Shown: positions 16,011 to 24,375 of the stretch, piece after piece
Layout: every line of letters starts with the position of its first letter
How positions within the stretch are numbered: position 1 is the stretch's first letter
Source of the DNA: Burkholderiales bacterium
Lineage (GTDB): Bacteria; Pseudomonadota; Gammaproteobacteria; Burkholderiales; Burkholderiaceae_C
DNA: 35,687 bases
Direction: 5' to 3'
Assembly (NCBI GenBank): GCA_028868305.1
Contig: JAGWUS010000042.1
Location: forward strand, 1-35,687
Translations under genes and position numbers: made by a program
The notes under the pieces: model-generated
The model's input: only the letters and a program-made list of their open reading frames with translations
Told to the model about the DNA's origin: nothing
Database searches by the model: none

Positions 16011-18545
16011 ATGGGCGGTCCAATTCTGCTTCATACACTTCACGCACGGGAGTTGTTGCAGACTGGTTGGTCGCTGGCTTCAGGCTCGGAATTTGAAGAA
16101 AATAGGGCTTTAGCCGGCGTCAATAGTGCATGGTTAGCTATAAATAGTGTAGCAAGCGTAGGCGCTGCGTTTCGCTCGCTCGGGCAGTGGTCGCTGGATG
16201 GGCCCACCAGACGCTTTGATGCCGAGAACTGGTGGTTCCGCCTGGAATTTGACGCGCTGCCCGCTTCTCCCAACGAGAGAGTGATTCTGGGGCTGGATGG
16301 TCTGGCGACCATGGCGCAGGTTTGGCTCAATGGTGTGGAATTACTCACCAGTTCCAACATGTTTATTGCGCACACCTGCGATGTGGGTCAGATATTGCAG
16401 ACTTCGCGAAACACCTTGCTGTTACGGTTTGGTTCGCTCGATGCGGAATTGGCGGTGCGCAGGACGCGGCCCCGCTGGCGGGCACCCATGGTTGAACACC
16501 AGCAGCTGAGATGGTTTCGCACCACTGTGTTGGGGCGCACACCGGGCTGGTCGCCTCCTGCAGCCGTAGTTGGGCCCTGGAAAGACGTATGGCTGGAGCG
16601 GCGCAGGAAATTTGAGTTGCATACGGTCGCGCTTATAGCGCAAGTCCGGGGCGCGGACGGTGTGCTGGATTGCAGACTCGTTGCGCGCGCGCTCGGACAG
16701 AGTATTGAGTTCATTGAGTTGTGTGTGACGCGTAGCGAAAGCCAGGCCAGGCTGCGGCTGCAATTGCGAGAGGGGCAGTTTTTTGGTGCACTGGTCGTTC
16801 CAAATGTTACTTTGTGGTGGCCGCACACACATGGCGATCCGGCCCTATACGAAGTGACTGCAAATGTTCGCCTCGTGGGAGAGTTTTATCCGACGGTCGT
16901 GAGTTTGGGGCGCGTTGGATTTCGCACTCTGCATTGGGACACTGCGAATGGAAATTTTGCACTCACGGTCAACGGAGTCCCCGTGTTTTGTCGGGGCGCA
17001 TGTTGGACGCCGCTGGACGCGGTAACGCTACGTGGGTCCGCGCCTGAATACATGGAGGCTGTGGGGCAGGTGACAGCGGCTGGAATGAACATGCTTCGGA
17101 TCCCGGGCACCTTGGTGTACGAGGAAGACGCGTTTTTTGACGCTTGCGATGCCCAGGGGGTGCTGCTCTGGCAGGACTTCATGTTTGCCAATATGGATTT
17201 TCCCGCCGATGACCCGGCATTTGTGGAGTCGGTGACCACGGAAGTCCGGCAGCAACTGTCGCGGATTCACGCTAGAGCCTGCCTTGCTGTGCTCTGTGGC
17301 AACAGTGAAGTGGCCCAGCAGGCCGCGATGTGGGGGGCGCCTGCGGATTTGTGGAGCAATTCGCTGTTTGACGAGCTTCTGCCCCGCTTGTGCGCAGAAC
17401 TGGCCCCTACGACCCAGTACTGGCCCTCCAGCGCCAACGGCGGAGCGTTTCCGCACCAGGGCAATGTGGGAACAACGTCTTACTACGGTGTAGGTGCCTA
17501 CCTGCGCGGCTTTGATGATGTGCGCCGGGCAGATCTGAAATTCGCCACGGAATGTCTGGCATTTGCCAATATTCCTCCAGACGCAACCATTGAGCGCATG
17601 CCGGGTGGTATGGCACTGCGCGTGCACCACGCGGACTGGAAAGCGCGCAGTCCGCGCGACTTGGGCGCAGGCTGGGACTTTGACGATGTGCGCGACCACT
17701 ACCTTGCAGTTTTTTTTGGCACTGATCCGCTGAAGTTACGCTACTCCGACCACCGGCGTTACCTCACATTGAGTCGCATGGCCACTGGCGAGGCCATGGC
17801 AGTGGCATTTTCTGAATGGCGCCGCCCTGGGTCATCTTGCCATGGGGCCATGGTGTTGTACCTTCGCGACTTATGGGCTGGCGCGGGCTGGGGGATCCTG
17901 GACGATTCCGGCTTGCCAAAGGCGTGCTACTACGCGCTCAAACGCGTTCTGCAACCGGTAACGGTATTGCTTTCGGACGAGGGGGGCAACGGGTTGATGG
18001 CCCATCTCATCAATGAAACTGCCAAAGAGCAACAACTGGAACTGGAAATTTGCGCCTGGAGGAACGGTGATGTGCTCGTAGCGCGCGGCAGCCAAGTCTT
18101 TAACTTGCATACGCGAGCATCGCAGAGTCAGGCTTGCACCGATTTGCTGGGCCGCTTTTTGGACCTGACCCATGCATACCGGTTTGGAGCACCGGTGTGC
18201 GATGCTGTGGTGGCAACCTTGCGGACCCCGGATGGGTACCAGGTGGCGCAGACGTTTTATTTTCCGCAGGGAATGTCGGCTTTGTCAGAGCGCGATGTGG
18301 GCTTGCACGCTGAAGCGGTACAACTGGATGCAAATACTCTGAAGGTCAATGTGTCTACCAGGCGGTTGGCGATTGGCGTGCATTTTGAGGCAATGGGATT
18401 TACAGCGGACAACGAGTTTTTCCATTTGGCTCCCCACGGGCAAGTGACTGTCATATTGCGGTCGAGCCGACCGCGCATCTTCAGTGGCGTGGTGAGTGCG
18501 GTCAACTCCATTGCTGACGCACCCATGGAACAGGTCGCATGCTAG
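16011..18545 (+). CDS. GH2-like (beta-mannosidase-type) glycoside hydrolase
   Basis: 844 residues with the GH2 layout: an N-terminal jelly-roll sugar-binding domain (about 35-190, including NWWFRLEFDALPASP and AQVWLNGVELLTSSNMF), an immunoglobulin-like domain (about 200-300), then a TIM barrel from about 310 (FALTVNGVPVFCRGACWTP). The acid/base Glu appears in CGNSEVAQ (Glu433) and the nucleophile Glu in FATECLAFANIP (Glu514), matching beta-mannosidase positions. No signal peptide is seen, so it would be cytosolic. The N-terminus, starting at ATG 16011, seems slightly early but plausible. It sits between the carrier protein and the double alpha/beta hydrolase with overlapping stop/start (ATGCTAG). 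A hydrolase in a biosynthetic operon suggests trimming or transglycosylation. Confidence 0.85.
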   Translation: MGGPILLHTLHARELLQTGWSLASGSEFEENRALAGVNSAWLAINSVASVGAAFRSLGQWSLDGPTRRFDAENWWFRLEFDALPASPNERVILGLDGLATMAQVWLNGVELLTSSNMFIAHTCDVGQILQTSRNTLLLRFGSLDAELAVRRTRPRWRAPMVEHQQLRWFRTTVLGRTPGWSPPAAVVGPWKDVWLERRRKFELHTVALIAQVRGADGVLDCRLVARALGQSIEFIELCVTRSESQARLRLQLREGQFFGALVVPNVTLWWPHTHGDPALYEVTANVRLVGEFYPTVVSLGRVGFRTLHWDTANGNFALTVNGVPVFCRGACWTPLDAVTLRGSAPEYMEAVGQVTAAGMNMLRIPGTLVYEEDAFFDACDAQGVLLWQDFMFANMDFPADDPAFVESVTTEVRQQLSRIHARACLAVLCGNSEVAQQAAMWGAPADLWSNSLFDELLPRLCAELAPTTQYWPSSANGGAFPHQGNVGTTSYYGVGAYLRGFDDVRRADLKFATECLAFANIPPDATIERMPGGMALRVHHADWKARSPRDLGAGWDFDDVRDHYLAVFFGTDPLKLRYSDHRRYLTLSRMATGEAMAVAFSEWRRPGSSCHGAMVLYLRDLWAGAGWGILDDSGLPKACYYALKRVLQPVTVLLSDEGGNGLMAHLINETAKEQQLELEICAWRNGDVLVARGSQVFNLHTRASQSQACTDLLGRFLDLTHAYRFGAPVCDAVVATLRTPDGYQVAQTFYFPQGMSALSERDVGLHAEAVQLDANTLKVNVSTRRLAIGVHFEAMGFTADNEFFHLAPHGQVTVILRSSRPRIFSGVVSAVNSIADAPMEQVAC

Positions 18546-20317
18546 ATGCCGCGCCATTCTTTTTTGGCAAACCGGATGCTCCGCTGTTTGGTTGGGTGCA
18601 TGCTCCAGAGCCAAGGCAGGCGTTGGCTCTGGGGCTGGTCATTTGCAATCCCTTTGGTTTTGAAGAGATCTGTGCACATCGCAGTCTTGGCTATTTGGCA
18701 CGGATGGCCGCAGAAGCCGGTGTGGCTGCTTTGCGGTTTGACTACTCCGGGTGTGGTAATTCAAGTGGTATTGAGTCGGACCCCGATACTCTGACGCGTT
18801 GGGTCGCGTCCATTCACCTTGCAGTCGACACACTGAAGCAGCGCATCGGTGTCCAGCACGTGGTTTTGGCGGGCTTGCGATTGGGGGCCACATTGGCCGC
18901 GTTGGCAGCAGCGCAGCGCAGCGATGTGGTTGCTGTTGTTGCCATCGCACCTGTGGTGCAAGGCCGGCTGTACCTTCGGGAGTTGCGTATTCTGGCAGAG
19001 ACCGTAGCGGGAGGGGGGGGGCTACCAACTGAGAAACAGCATGGACTGGAATCTGCCGGATTTTTGCTGACACAGGAGGCGGTGGATTCGCTTGGGGCCC
19101 TGGATCTGCGGAAAATGACTGTGAGGCCCGCCCATAATGTGCTGATTGTGGATCGGGACGATCTGCCGGTTCAGCCACAGTGGGCCGAGGCATTGGTGGC
19201 TTTGGGGGCAGACGTTCGTGCGGTCCAGTGGCCCGGATACCGGGCCATGATGGCGGATCCCCAGAGCTCGCTTGTGCCAATAGACATGTTTGCCAAGGTG
19301 GCCCTGGCGTTGAAGGAGTGGTCGGCCTTAGTGGAGCAAGTCCAGCCCACATTGGGTACAGAACCGGAATCGGGCAAGATATGGCCGTCAGGTGCATATG
19401 TGACGCGTGTTTTTCACGAGCGGGCCGTTCAGATTCGTGTTGAGGGGGGTATTTTGGCGGGTCTATTGACGACACCCGCCGGTGAGACTCCCTCCACCAG
19501 AGGGGTATTGCTCATTAACGCTGGTTCAGTGCACAGCATTGGGCCCAACCGGCTATGGGTTCGCCTTGCCAGGCGCTGGGCCGCGTATGGCATAACCGTG
19601 GTGCGTCTGGATCTCTCCGGGTTGGGGGACAGTCCGGCACGTGTGGGAAGAACGGAGAATGTCGTCTACTCTGCAGAGGCGGGTAACGACATTGCAATGG
19701 CAGTCCGATATATGCGTGAGCAACTCCATATTCAAGAATGCCAGTTGCTGGGTTTGTGTTCCGGTGCCTTTCACGGTTTCAAGGCGGCCGTCAGCGGGGT
19801 TCCTCTAGCGTCGACGGTACTAATTAACCCATTGACTTTTTTCTGGGAGCTTGGAAAACCACTGAACGGCGGTATCAAGGATTACGAAGTTGTGGCACAG
19901 GGGTCAATCTATGGACGGAAGATTTTTTCCTTGGAGTCCTGGTACAAACTCTTTCGTGGGCAATTGGACCAGCGATATGTGTTGGCGTTTGCCGGTCGGA
20001 AACTTGGAACTTTGCTCAGACCGGGTATGGAAGCAATGGCCCATTTGCTGGGTATTCCCTTACAGGAGGACCTGGCGCGCGAACTGCGCATGGCATCTCG
20101 GAGCGGTGTGCAGCATTTTGTTTTTGCATCTGGCGAACCTGGCATTAAGATCCTGAGGACTCAGGGCAAACGCAGCGTTACACAGATGCTTTCACAGGGC
20201 CGGGTAACCATTGACCTTGTTCCTGACGCAGATCACACGTTTACCCGAATGGATGCGCGTGATTGCTTGGTTGAAGTGCTGGACAGACTGGTCATTGGTG
20301 GAGCGCAAACAACTTGA
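18539..20317 (+). CDS. Double alpha/beta-hydrolase protein with Arg and Cys nucleophile-elbow positions
   Basis: 592 residues with two alpha/beta-hydrolase domains in tandem. Domain 1 (about 5-265) has FDYSGCGNSSG and a nucleophile elbow GLRLGA with Arg114 where Ser is expected, as in the exosortase-associated hydrolases; it is probably not a classical hydrolase. Domain 2 (about 290-590) has LDLSGLGDSPAR and the elbow GLCSGA with Cys407 in the nucleophile position, and a C-terminal DADHTFTRMD giving His566. Cys-type elbows occur in dienelactone hydrolase and in some acyltransferases. No signal peptide is seen. The gene overlaps the GH2-like gene and the next deacetylase gene (TTGA). I infer an aminoacyl or acyl transfer from the carrier protein; thioesterase activity is the main alternative. 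It contains a G9 run. Confidence 0.8.
   Translation: MLDAAPFFFGKPDAPLFGWVHAPEPRQALALGLVICNPFGFEEICAHRSLGYLARMAAEAGVAALRFDYSGCGNSSGIESDPDTLTRWVASIHLAVDTLKQRIGVQHVVLAGLRLGATLAALAAAQRSDVVAVVAIAPVVQGRLYLRELRILAETVAGGGGLPTEKQHGLESAGFLLTQEAVDSLGALDLRKMTVRPAHNVLIVDRDDLPVQPQWAEALVALGADVRAVQWPGYRAMMADPQSSLVPIDMFAKVALALKEWSALVEQVQPTLGTEPESGKIWPSGAYVTRVFHERAVQIRVEGGILAGLLTTPAGETPSTRGVLLINAGSVHSIGPNRLWVRLARRWAAYGITVVRLDLSGLGDSPARVGRTENVVYSAEAGNDIAMAVRYMREQLHIQECQLLGLCSGAFHGFKAAVSGVPLASTVLINPLTFFWELGKPLNGGIKDYEVVAQGSIYGRKIFSLESWYKLFRGQLDQRYVLAFAGRKLGTLLRPGMEAMAHLLGIPLQEDLARELRMASRSGVQHFVFASGEPGIKILRTQGKRSVTQMLSQGRVTIDLVPDADHTFTRMDARDCLVEVLDRLVIGGAQTT
19013..19021 (+). repeat. G9 homopolymer inside double alpha/beta-hydrolase gene
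   Basis: Nine consecutive G bases encode Gly residues in the first domain. A slip of one base would stop the protein before the Cys domain. This makes it a second candidate phase-variation tract, or a sequence-error hotspot. Confidence 0.6.
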
Positions 20318-21342
20318 ATATGCTGCAGCGGACGTGGGCAAAAAAGCGGCGCTATGCTGACGCGGCGCTGTACTGGTCCGGCGCGGCGTGGGCATTTGAG
20401 AAATTGATGCAGCCTACCGGAGCGGTGATCCTGATGTACCACAGTGTTGCGAATGACGAGGTTGCCCAATACATCGATCCTCCAAACCACCTTCCCAGTA
20501 CAGAGTTTGAGCGGCAAATAGCTTTTCTCAGCAGAGAACGCAATGTGATGTCATTGAACGAGTTGGTTGCACAACTGGAAGCGGGTAAAGAACCTTGCGC
20601 AGGCACTGTATGCATTACATTTGACGATGGCTATGTGGACAATCTGACAGTGGCGGCCCCAATCCTGGAAAAATATAAACTTCCAGCGACTCTATACCTG
20701 CCCACCGCATACATTGACCGTGGTGAGACACATTGGGCCGACACGATCCACCAGTTGTTCAGATTTCGAGCGCATGACCAGCTGACAATGCCTTCGCTAG
20801 GTTTTTCTGCCGATTTGTCTGAGGATGCGCAACGGAAGTTAGCTTACAAAAAATTGCATCTCTCTCTTCTGACGTCAATTTATCCCTATAGACAGGCACT
20901 ATTGGCGGAGGTGCGCGAACAGCTCCGTCCTCACCAGGAAGGCCCACGGCTCACGATGAATTGGGATGAAGTTCGTGATCTGCGTTTGCGTTTTCCGCTT
21001 TTCGCTGTCGGAGGCCACAGCCAAAGCCATCTTGATTTGAGTGCGCATGGAGGACAATACGCCCGTATTGAGATCGAGGGATGTAAATCCAATATTCAGA
21101 AGGAATTGAGCGTCGAACCTCAGCATTTTTCATTTCCCTACGCGCGTTGGAGTATGGAAACCCGGTCGTTGGTTGAGCAGTGTGGTTGGAAGTCGGCGGT
21201 GGGTGACGGGTTGGGAGTCCGGATTGGTGTGAAATCGAACAGATTTGTTTTGCCTCGCTTGCCTACGCCAGTTTCCATGACGGACCTCAAGTTCAAGACG
21301 AGTGGATCCTTCCCGGGTGTTTATGCCTGGATAGGCAGATAA
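20314..21342 (+). CDS. Polysaccharide deacetylase (NodB-homology)
   Basis: Carbohydrate esterase 4 family protein of 342 residues, removing N- or O-acetyl groups from a glycan. ILMYHSVANDE (about 39-50) opens the domain, TFDDGY (102-107) contains the catalytic and metal-binding Asp pair, and GGHSQSH (233-239) supplies the His-x3-His metal ligands (235, 239). PYARWSMETRSLVE (about 276) is the motif 3 region. No clear signal peptide is seen, so it may act in the cytosol on lipid-linked intermediates. The listed start is TTG overlapping the previous stop (TTGA), with GGTGGAG about ten bases upstream; the ATG at 20320 is also possible. Next gene starts five bases after the stop. Confidence 0.9.
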   Translation: MNMLQRTWAKKRRYADAALYWSGAAWAFEKLMQPTGAVILMYHSVANDEVAQYIDPPNHLPSTEFERQIAFLSRERNVMSLNELVAQLEAGKEPCAGTVCITFDDGYVDNLTVAAPILEKYKLPATLYLPTAYIDRGETHWADTIHQLFRFRAHDQLTMPSLGFSADLSEDAQRKLAYKKLHLSLLTSIYPYRQALLAEVREQLRPHQEGPRLTMNWDEVRDLRLRFPLFAVGGHSQSHLDLSAHGGQYARIEIEGCKSNIQKELSVEPQHFSFPYARWSMETRSLVEQCGWKSAVGDGLGVRIGVKSNRFVLPRLPTPVSMTDLKFKTSGSFPGVYAWIGR

Positions 21343-21346
21343 AAGA

Positions 21347-22264
21347 ATGAGTGAAAAAGTTGTGTTGCCAAAGGTGACTGCAGTGGTCGTCACCTACCAG
21401 TCGGCTGGAACGCTTGACGCATTGTTTGAGGCTGCCCAAAGATGCAGGGCCGCGAAAGTGCTCGACTTCGTGTTTGTAGATAACGGCAGCAAGGATGCGA
21501 CTCCACATATCCTTGCCAAGCAGACAAATTGGGCGGACGTAGTTATTACTGGCGTCAACAACGGGTTCGGGCGAGGTTGCAATATTGGCTTGAAAAGAGT
21601 CAAGACGGCTTACACGCTGTTCTTGAACCCGGATGCCCAGATCGAGCCTGATGCAATTGAGACGATGGTCGCTTTTATGGATACGCACCCCCATGTGGGC
21701 ATCGTTGGCCCTGCCACACAGGTTGAGGAGCAGCATGAGTACCAGGCCACTAGCAGTTTGCCAACACCTTGGTCGGTGTTCCGGGCCTCAATACCGTTGT
21801 TGAAGCCTGCAGGAGATGCGAGGCCAATTTTGCCGGGTTCCGAACCTTTTCATACGGGCTGGGTCTGCGGTGCCGTATTGATGATTCGTACGGACCTGGT
21901 GCGACAGTTGGGAGGATTTGATCCACGCTATTTTTTGTATTGGGAAGAGATGGATTTGTGCCACCGCGTAGCTGATGCGGGATATCAGACATGGGCAATG
22001 GGCAGCGCGTTGGCCAGCCACATATGCGGAGCCAGTTCAGTGGATGATGAATCCCGTATTTCAGGTTGCATTGGGGAGCATTTCTATAAGAGTCGGCGTT
22101 ACTACATGATCAAACACCATGGATGGTTGGCGGCAACCTTGGCGGAATTGGGGGAGTTTGCATTCCTGTGTCTGCGTACATGTGCAGATGTCCTTCGGGG
22201 CAAGGGAACGGCGAGAATCCGCCCTCGTTTGCGGGCAACATTATTGAGCCAGCCAAAGCGGTAG
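21347..22264 (+). CDS. Glycosyltransferase family 2 (rhamnosyltransferase-like)
   Basis: 305-residue GT2 enzyme resembling WbbL-type rhamnosyltransferases. Seen: AVVVTYQSAGTLDALFEAA (12-30), FVDNGSKDATPHIL, the NNGFGRGCNIGLKR stretch, and FLNPDAQIEPDAIETM with the Asp of the DxD-like site. Further on, HTGWVCGAVLMIRTDLVRQLGG and FDPRYFLYWEEMDLCHR form the acceptor-side motifs, the last being the typical FFLYxEExDL signature. It is cytosolic or membrane-peripheral and adds one sugar to the growing lipid-linked repeat. It follows the deacetylase with a gap of four bases, and a 52-base spacer separates it from ugd. The sugar is unknown. Confidence 0.9.
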   Translation: MSEKVVLPKVTAVVVTYQSAGTLDALFEAAQRCRAAKVLDFVFVDNGSKDATPHILAKQTNWADVVITGVNNGFGRGCNIGLKRVKTAYTLFLNPDAQIEPDAIETMVAFMDTHPHVGIVGPATQVEEQHEYQATSSLPTPWSVFRASIPLLKPAGDARPILPGSEPFHTGWVCGAVLMIRTDLVRQLGGFDPRYFLYWEEMDLCHRVADAGYQTWAMGSALASHICGASSVDDESRISGCIGEHFYKSRRYYMIKHHGWLAATLAELGEFAFLCLRTCADVLRGKGTARIRPRLRATLLSQPKR

Positions 22265-22316
22265 TTTGACCTGAATCCGGATGAATTTCTATTTTTTTAT
22301 GGTTTGAGAGTAATCT

Positions 22317-23639
22317 ATGAAAGTATCGGTAATAGGTACGGGCTATGTGGGTTTGGTGTCCGGAACCTGCTTGGCGGAACTTGGCAATGACGTGGTGTGC
22401 CTGGATGTTGATCCCGAGAAAATCCGCGTCCTGTTGGAGGGAGGCATGCCCATTTATGAGCCAGGACTGCAGGATCTTGTGCGAAGGAATGTGGCGGCTG
22501 GCCGCCTGCATTTCACCACCGATGTTGAAAAATCGGTGCAACACGGAACGGTGCAATTCATCGCTGTGGGCACGCCGCCGGACGAAGATGGCTCTGCGGA
22601 CATGCAGTACGTTACGGCCGCTGCTCGCAACATAGGCAGGTACATGACGGACTACAAGGTAATTGTCGATAAGAGCACGGTTCCTGTTGGAACGGGAGAC
22701 AAGGTAAAGACTGCCGTGGCGCAGGAATTGTCGCAACGTGGTGTGCAGACGCCGTTTAGCGTGGTGAGTAATCCGGAGTTCTTGAAGGAAGGCGCCGCGG
22801 TGGAGGATTTCATGCGGCCGGACCGCATTGTTATTGGCTGTGAAGATGAACAGGCCATTCAATACATGCGCGCCCTCTATATGCCGTTGCAACGCAACCA
22901 TGACCGATTGATCGTAATGGATACCAAGAGCGCAGAATTGACTAAGTACGCTGCCAATGCGATGCTTGCCACACGTATTAGCTTCATGAATGAACTTGCC
23001 AATCTTGCTGACAGTCTGGGTGCAGATATCGAGAGCGTGCGCAAGGGTATTGGTAGCGATTCACGCATCGGCTATGACTTCCTGTACGCCGGATGTGGTT
23101 ATGGCGGCTCGTGTTTCCCGAAGGATGTGAAGGCACTGATCAAGTCGGCGCGGGACGATGCGAGTATTGGCCTCAAGGTGCTGCATGCGGTGGAGGATGC
23201 GAATGAAGCGCAGAAGCACGTGCTTTCGGGAAAGATACGAACGCGCTTTGGTACGGATTTGCGTGGGAAGCATTTCGCGCTTTGGGGGCTGGCTTTTAAG
23301 GCGAATACCGATGACATGCGCGAAGCAGCGAGCCGTGTGGTGATAGCCGACTTGCTTGAAATGGGCGCCACGGTGACCGCTTACGATCCAGTTGCCCGCC
23401 ATGAAGCAGAACGCATATACGGCGATGAGCAGCGTCTATCCTATGCAGAAAACCCCATGTCAGCCCTGGATGGTGCCGATGCTCTGGTAATCGTGACGGA
23501 GTGGAAAGAATTCCGCAGCCCTGATTTTGCTGCTATCAAGGCGAAGTTGAAAAGCCCGGTGATTTTTGACGGACGAAACCTCTACGATCCCAAATTGGTC
23601 CGGGGTATGGGGTTGGAGTATCTCGCCATTGGGCGTTAA
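22317..23639 (+). CDS. ugd: UDP-glucose 6-dehydrogenase
   Basis: 440 residues, standard length for UDP-glucose/GDP-mannose dehydrogenases. The N-terminal Rossmann fold begins [18 protein letters not shown] (Gly7/9/12), the middle has [11 protein letters not shown] and [14 protein letters not shown], and the catalytic Cys266 lies in [15 protein letters not shown]. The C-terminal NAD/UDP domain has [16 protein letters not shown]. It oxidises UDP-glucose twice to UDP-glucuronic acid in the cytosol, supplying an acidic sugar (or its decarboxylated pentose) to the polymer. The sequence is closer to UDP-glucose than GDP-mannose dehydrogenases. It has a 52-base upstream gap that could carry a promoter, and ends ten bases from the convergent acetyltransferase gene without a visible terminator. 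Confidence 0.95.
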   Translation: MKVSVIGTGYVGLVSGTCLAELGNDVVCLDVDPEKIRVLLEGGMPIYEPGLQDLVRRNVAAGRLHFTTDVEKSVQHGTVQFIAVGTPPDEDGSADMQYVTAAARNIGRYMTDYKVIVDKSTVPVGTGDKVKTAVAQELSQRGVQTPFSVVSNPEFLKEGAAVEDFMRPDRIVIGCEDEQAIQYMRALYMPLQRNHDRLIVMDTKSAELTKYAANAMLATRISFMNELANLADSLGADIESVRKGIGSDSRIGYDFLYAGCGYGGSCFPKDVKALIKSARDDASIGLKVLHAVEDANEAQKHVLSGKIRTRFGTDLRGKHFALWGLAFKANTDDMREAASRVVIADLLEMGATVTAYDPVARHEAERIYGDEQRLSYAENPMSALDGADALVIVTEWKEFRSPDFAAIKAKLKSPVIFDGRNLYDPKLVRGMGLEYLAIGR

Positions 23640-23649
23640 AAGCGGTGGA

Positions 23650-24198
23650 TTAGGTGTCTTCCTTATCCATTCCCCGTGCTTTGGGGGATAGCGACCTTGG
23701 AATGACTCTGTTGGGGGCAGATACAACAACGGAACCTGCGGGGACATTTTTGGTAACCACGCAATTGGCGCTCACCATGGAGTCGTTCTCTATGGTTACT
23801 CCACCCAGAATGCGCGCACCGACAAAAATGTCTACGTTGTTCCCAAGTTTGGGTGTTCCTGGCATGTGGCCGGTTCCCAATGTCACTTCATGGAAGAGTT
23901 TGCAGTTTTCTCCGATTTCCACACGCGGTCCAATGTAAATGTTGGCGGGGTGGATGAGACAGAATCCAGCGCCTATTTTTGCGCCAGATTCTCCTGCCCA
24001 GAGTTCGACGTTGAAAAATCGGTAGGGCATGTGAAGCACACGATAGAGTATCCACATAGGTACCCTCAGCAAGGGGTTGGGCAAGGCGTACGCCCACATG
24101 CCGAATCGGTAGACAGCAACAATCCAGAAACCAGGATGAGACTGCCATCCTCCTAGTAGTGCATATCGAGTACTGTCTTTGCGCAGGTTTTCAAACAT
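23650..24198 (-). CDS. Serine acetyltransferase-like hexapeptide-repeat transferase
   Basis: About 182 residues from ATG 24198 (MFENLRKDSTRYAL). A GTG at 24243 would extend it by 15 residues, but no good ribosome-binding site favours either. The N-terminal part has a hydrophobic segment (IVAVYRFGMWAYALPNPLLR) typical of polysaccharide-locus serine-acetyltransferase-like proteins. Residues about 75-160 form the left-handed helix (GAKIGAGFCLIHPANIYIGP, VTLGTGHMPGTPKLGNNV, FVGARILGGVTI). It likely acetylates a sugar in the EPS precursor. It is separated by the complete IS3-family element from the minus-strand operon that ends at 25714, and may once have been its last gene. It differs strongly from the AT-rich relative at 6534-7112. 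Confidence 0.85.
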   Translation of the reverse strand: MFENLRKDSTRYALLGGWQSHPGFWIVAVYRFGMWAYALPNPLLRVPMWILYRVLHMPYRFFNVELWAGESGAKIGAGFCLIHPANIYIGPRVEIGENCKLFHEVTLGTGHMPGTPKLGNNVDIFVGARILGGVTIENDSMVSANCVVTKNVPAGSVVVSAPNRVIPRSLSPKARGMDKEDT

Positions 24199-24316
24199 AG
24201 AGTGTGTGCCGGACTGTTTGCGAACCCCGCATCCGTTGCGCACTAAGTGGAAAGCTATTACAGATGCTGCACCAATCGAAGCGGCAGTACCACGATGGTG
24301 AATGTTGGTTTAATTT

Positions 24317-24324
24317 CCCCCCCC
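24317..24324. repeat. C8 homopolymer upstream of acetyltransferase gene
   Basis: Eight consecutive C bases followed by TGGGATGGGGG lie between the left end of the IS element and the acetyltransferase start. They are noncoding. They could vary in length, but no function can be supported. Confidence 0.4.
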
Positions 24325-24336
24325 TGGGATGGGGGA

Positions 24337-24368
24337 TGAACCTGCCCCTGTTTGACGTACCTCTTAGC
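24337..24368 (+). repeat. Left terminal inverted repeat of IS3-family element
   Basis: Imperfect repeat, 23 of 32 bases matching the right end in reverse complement. It begins TGAACCTGCCCC and includes the conserved core ACGTAC and CTTAGC. Confidence 0.75.
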
Positions 24369-24375
24369 CGTTCCA

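Noticed and set aside
17028..17699. Minus-strand open frame opposite the GH2-like gene
   Set aside because: Antisense to the catalytic barrel with both catalytic Glu positions; no domain seen.
24199..24306. N-terminal extension of the acetyltransferase (open to a TAA near 24306)
   Set aside because: No start with a ribosome-binding site and no family resemblance; ATG 24198 fits the family length.
24315..24336. C-rich/G-rich hairpin (CCCCC TGGGAT GGGGG) as a terminator
   Set aside because: Stem is possible but neither strand has a following T-run; more likely a homopolymer feature.
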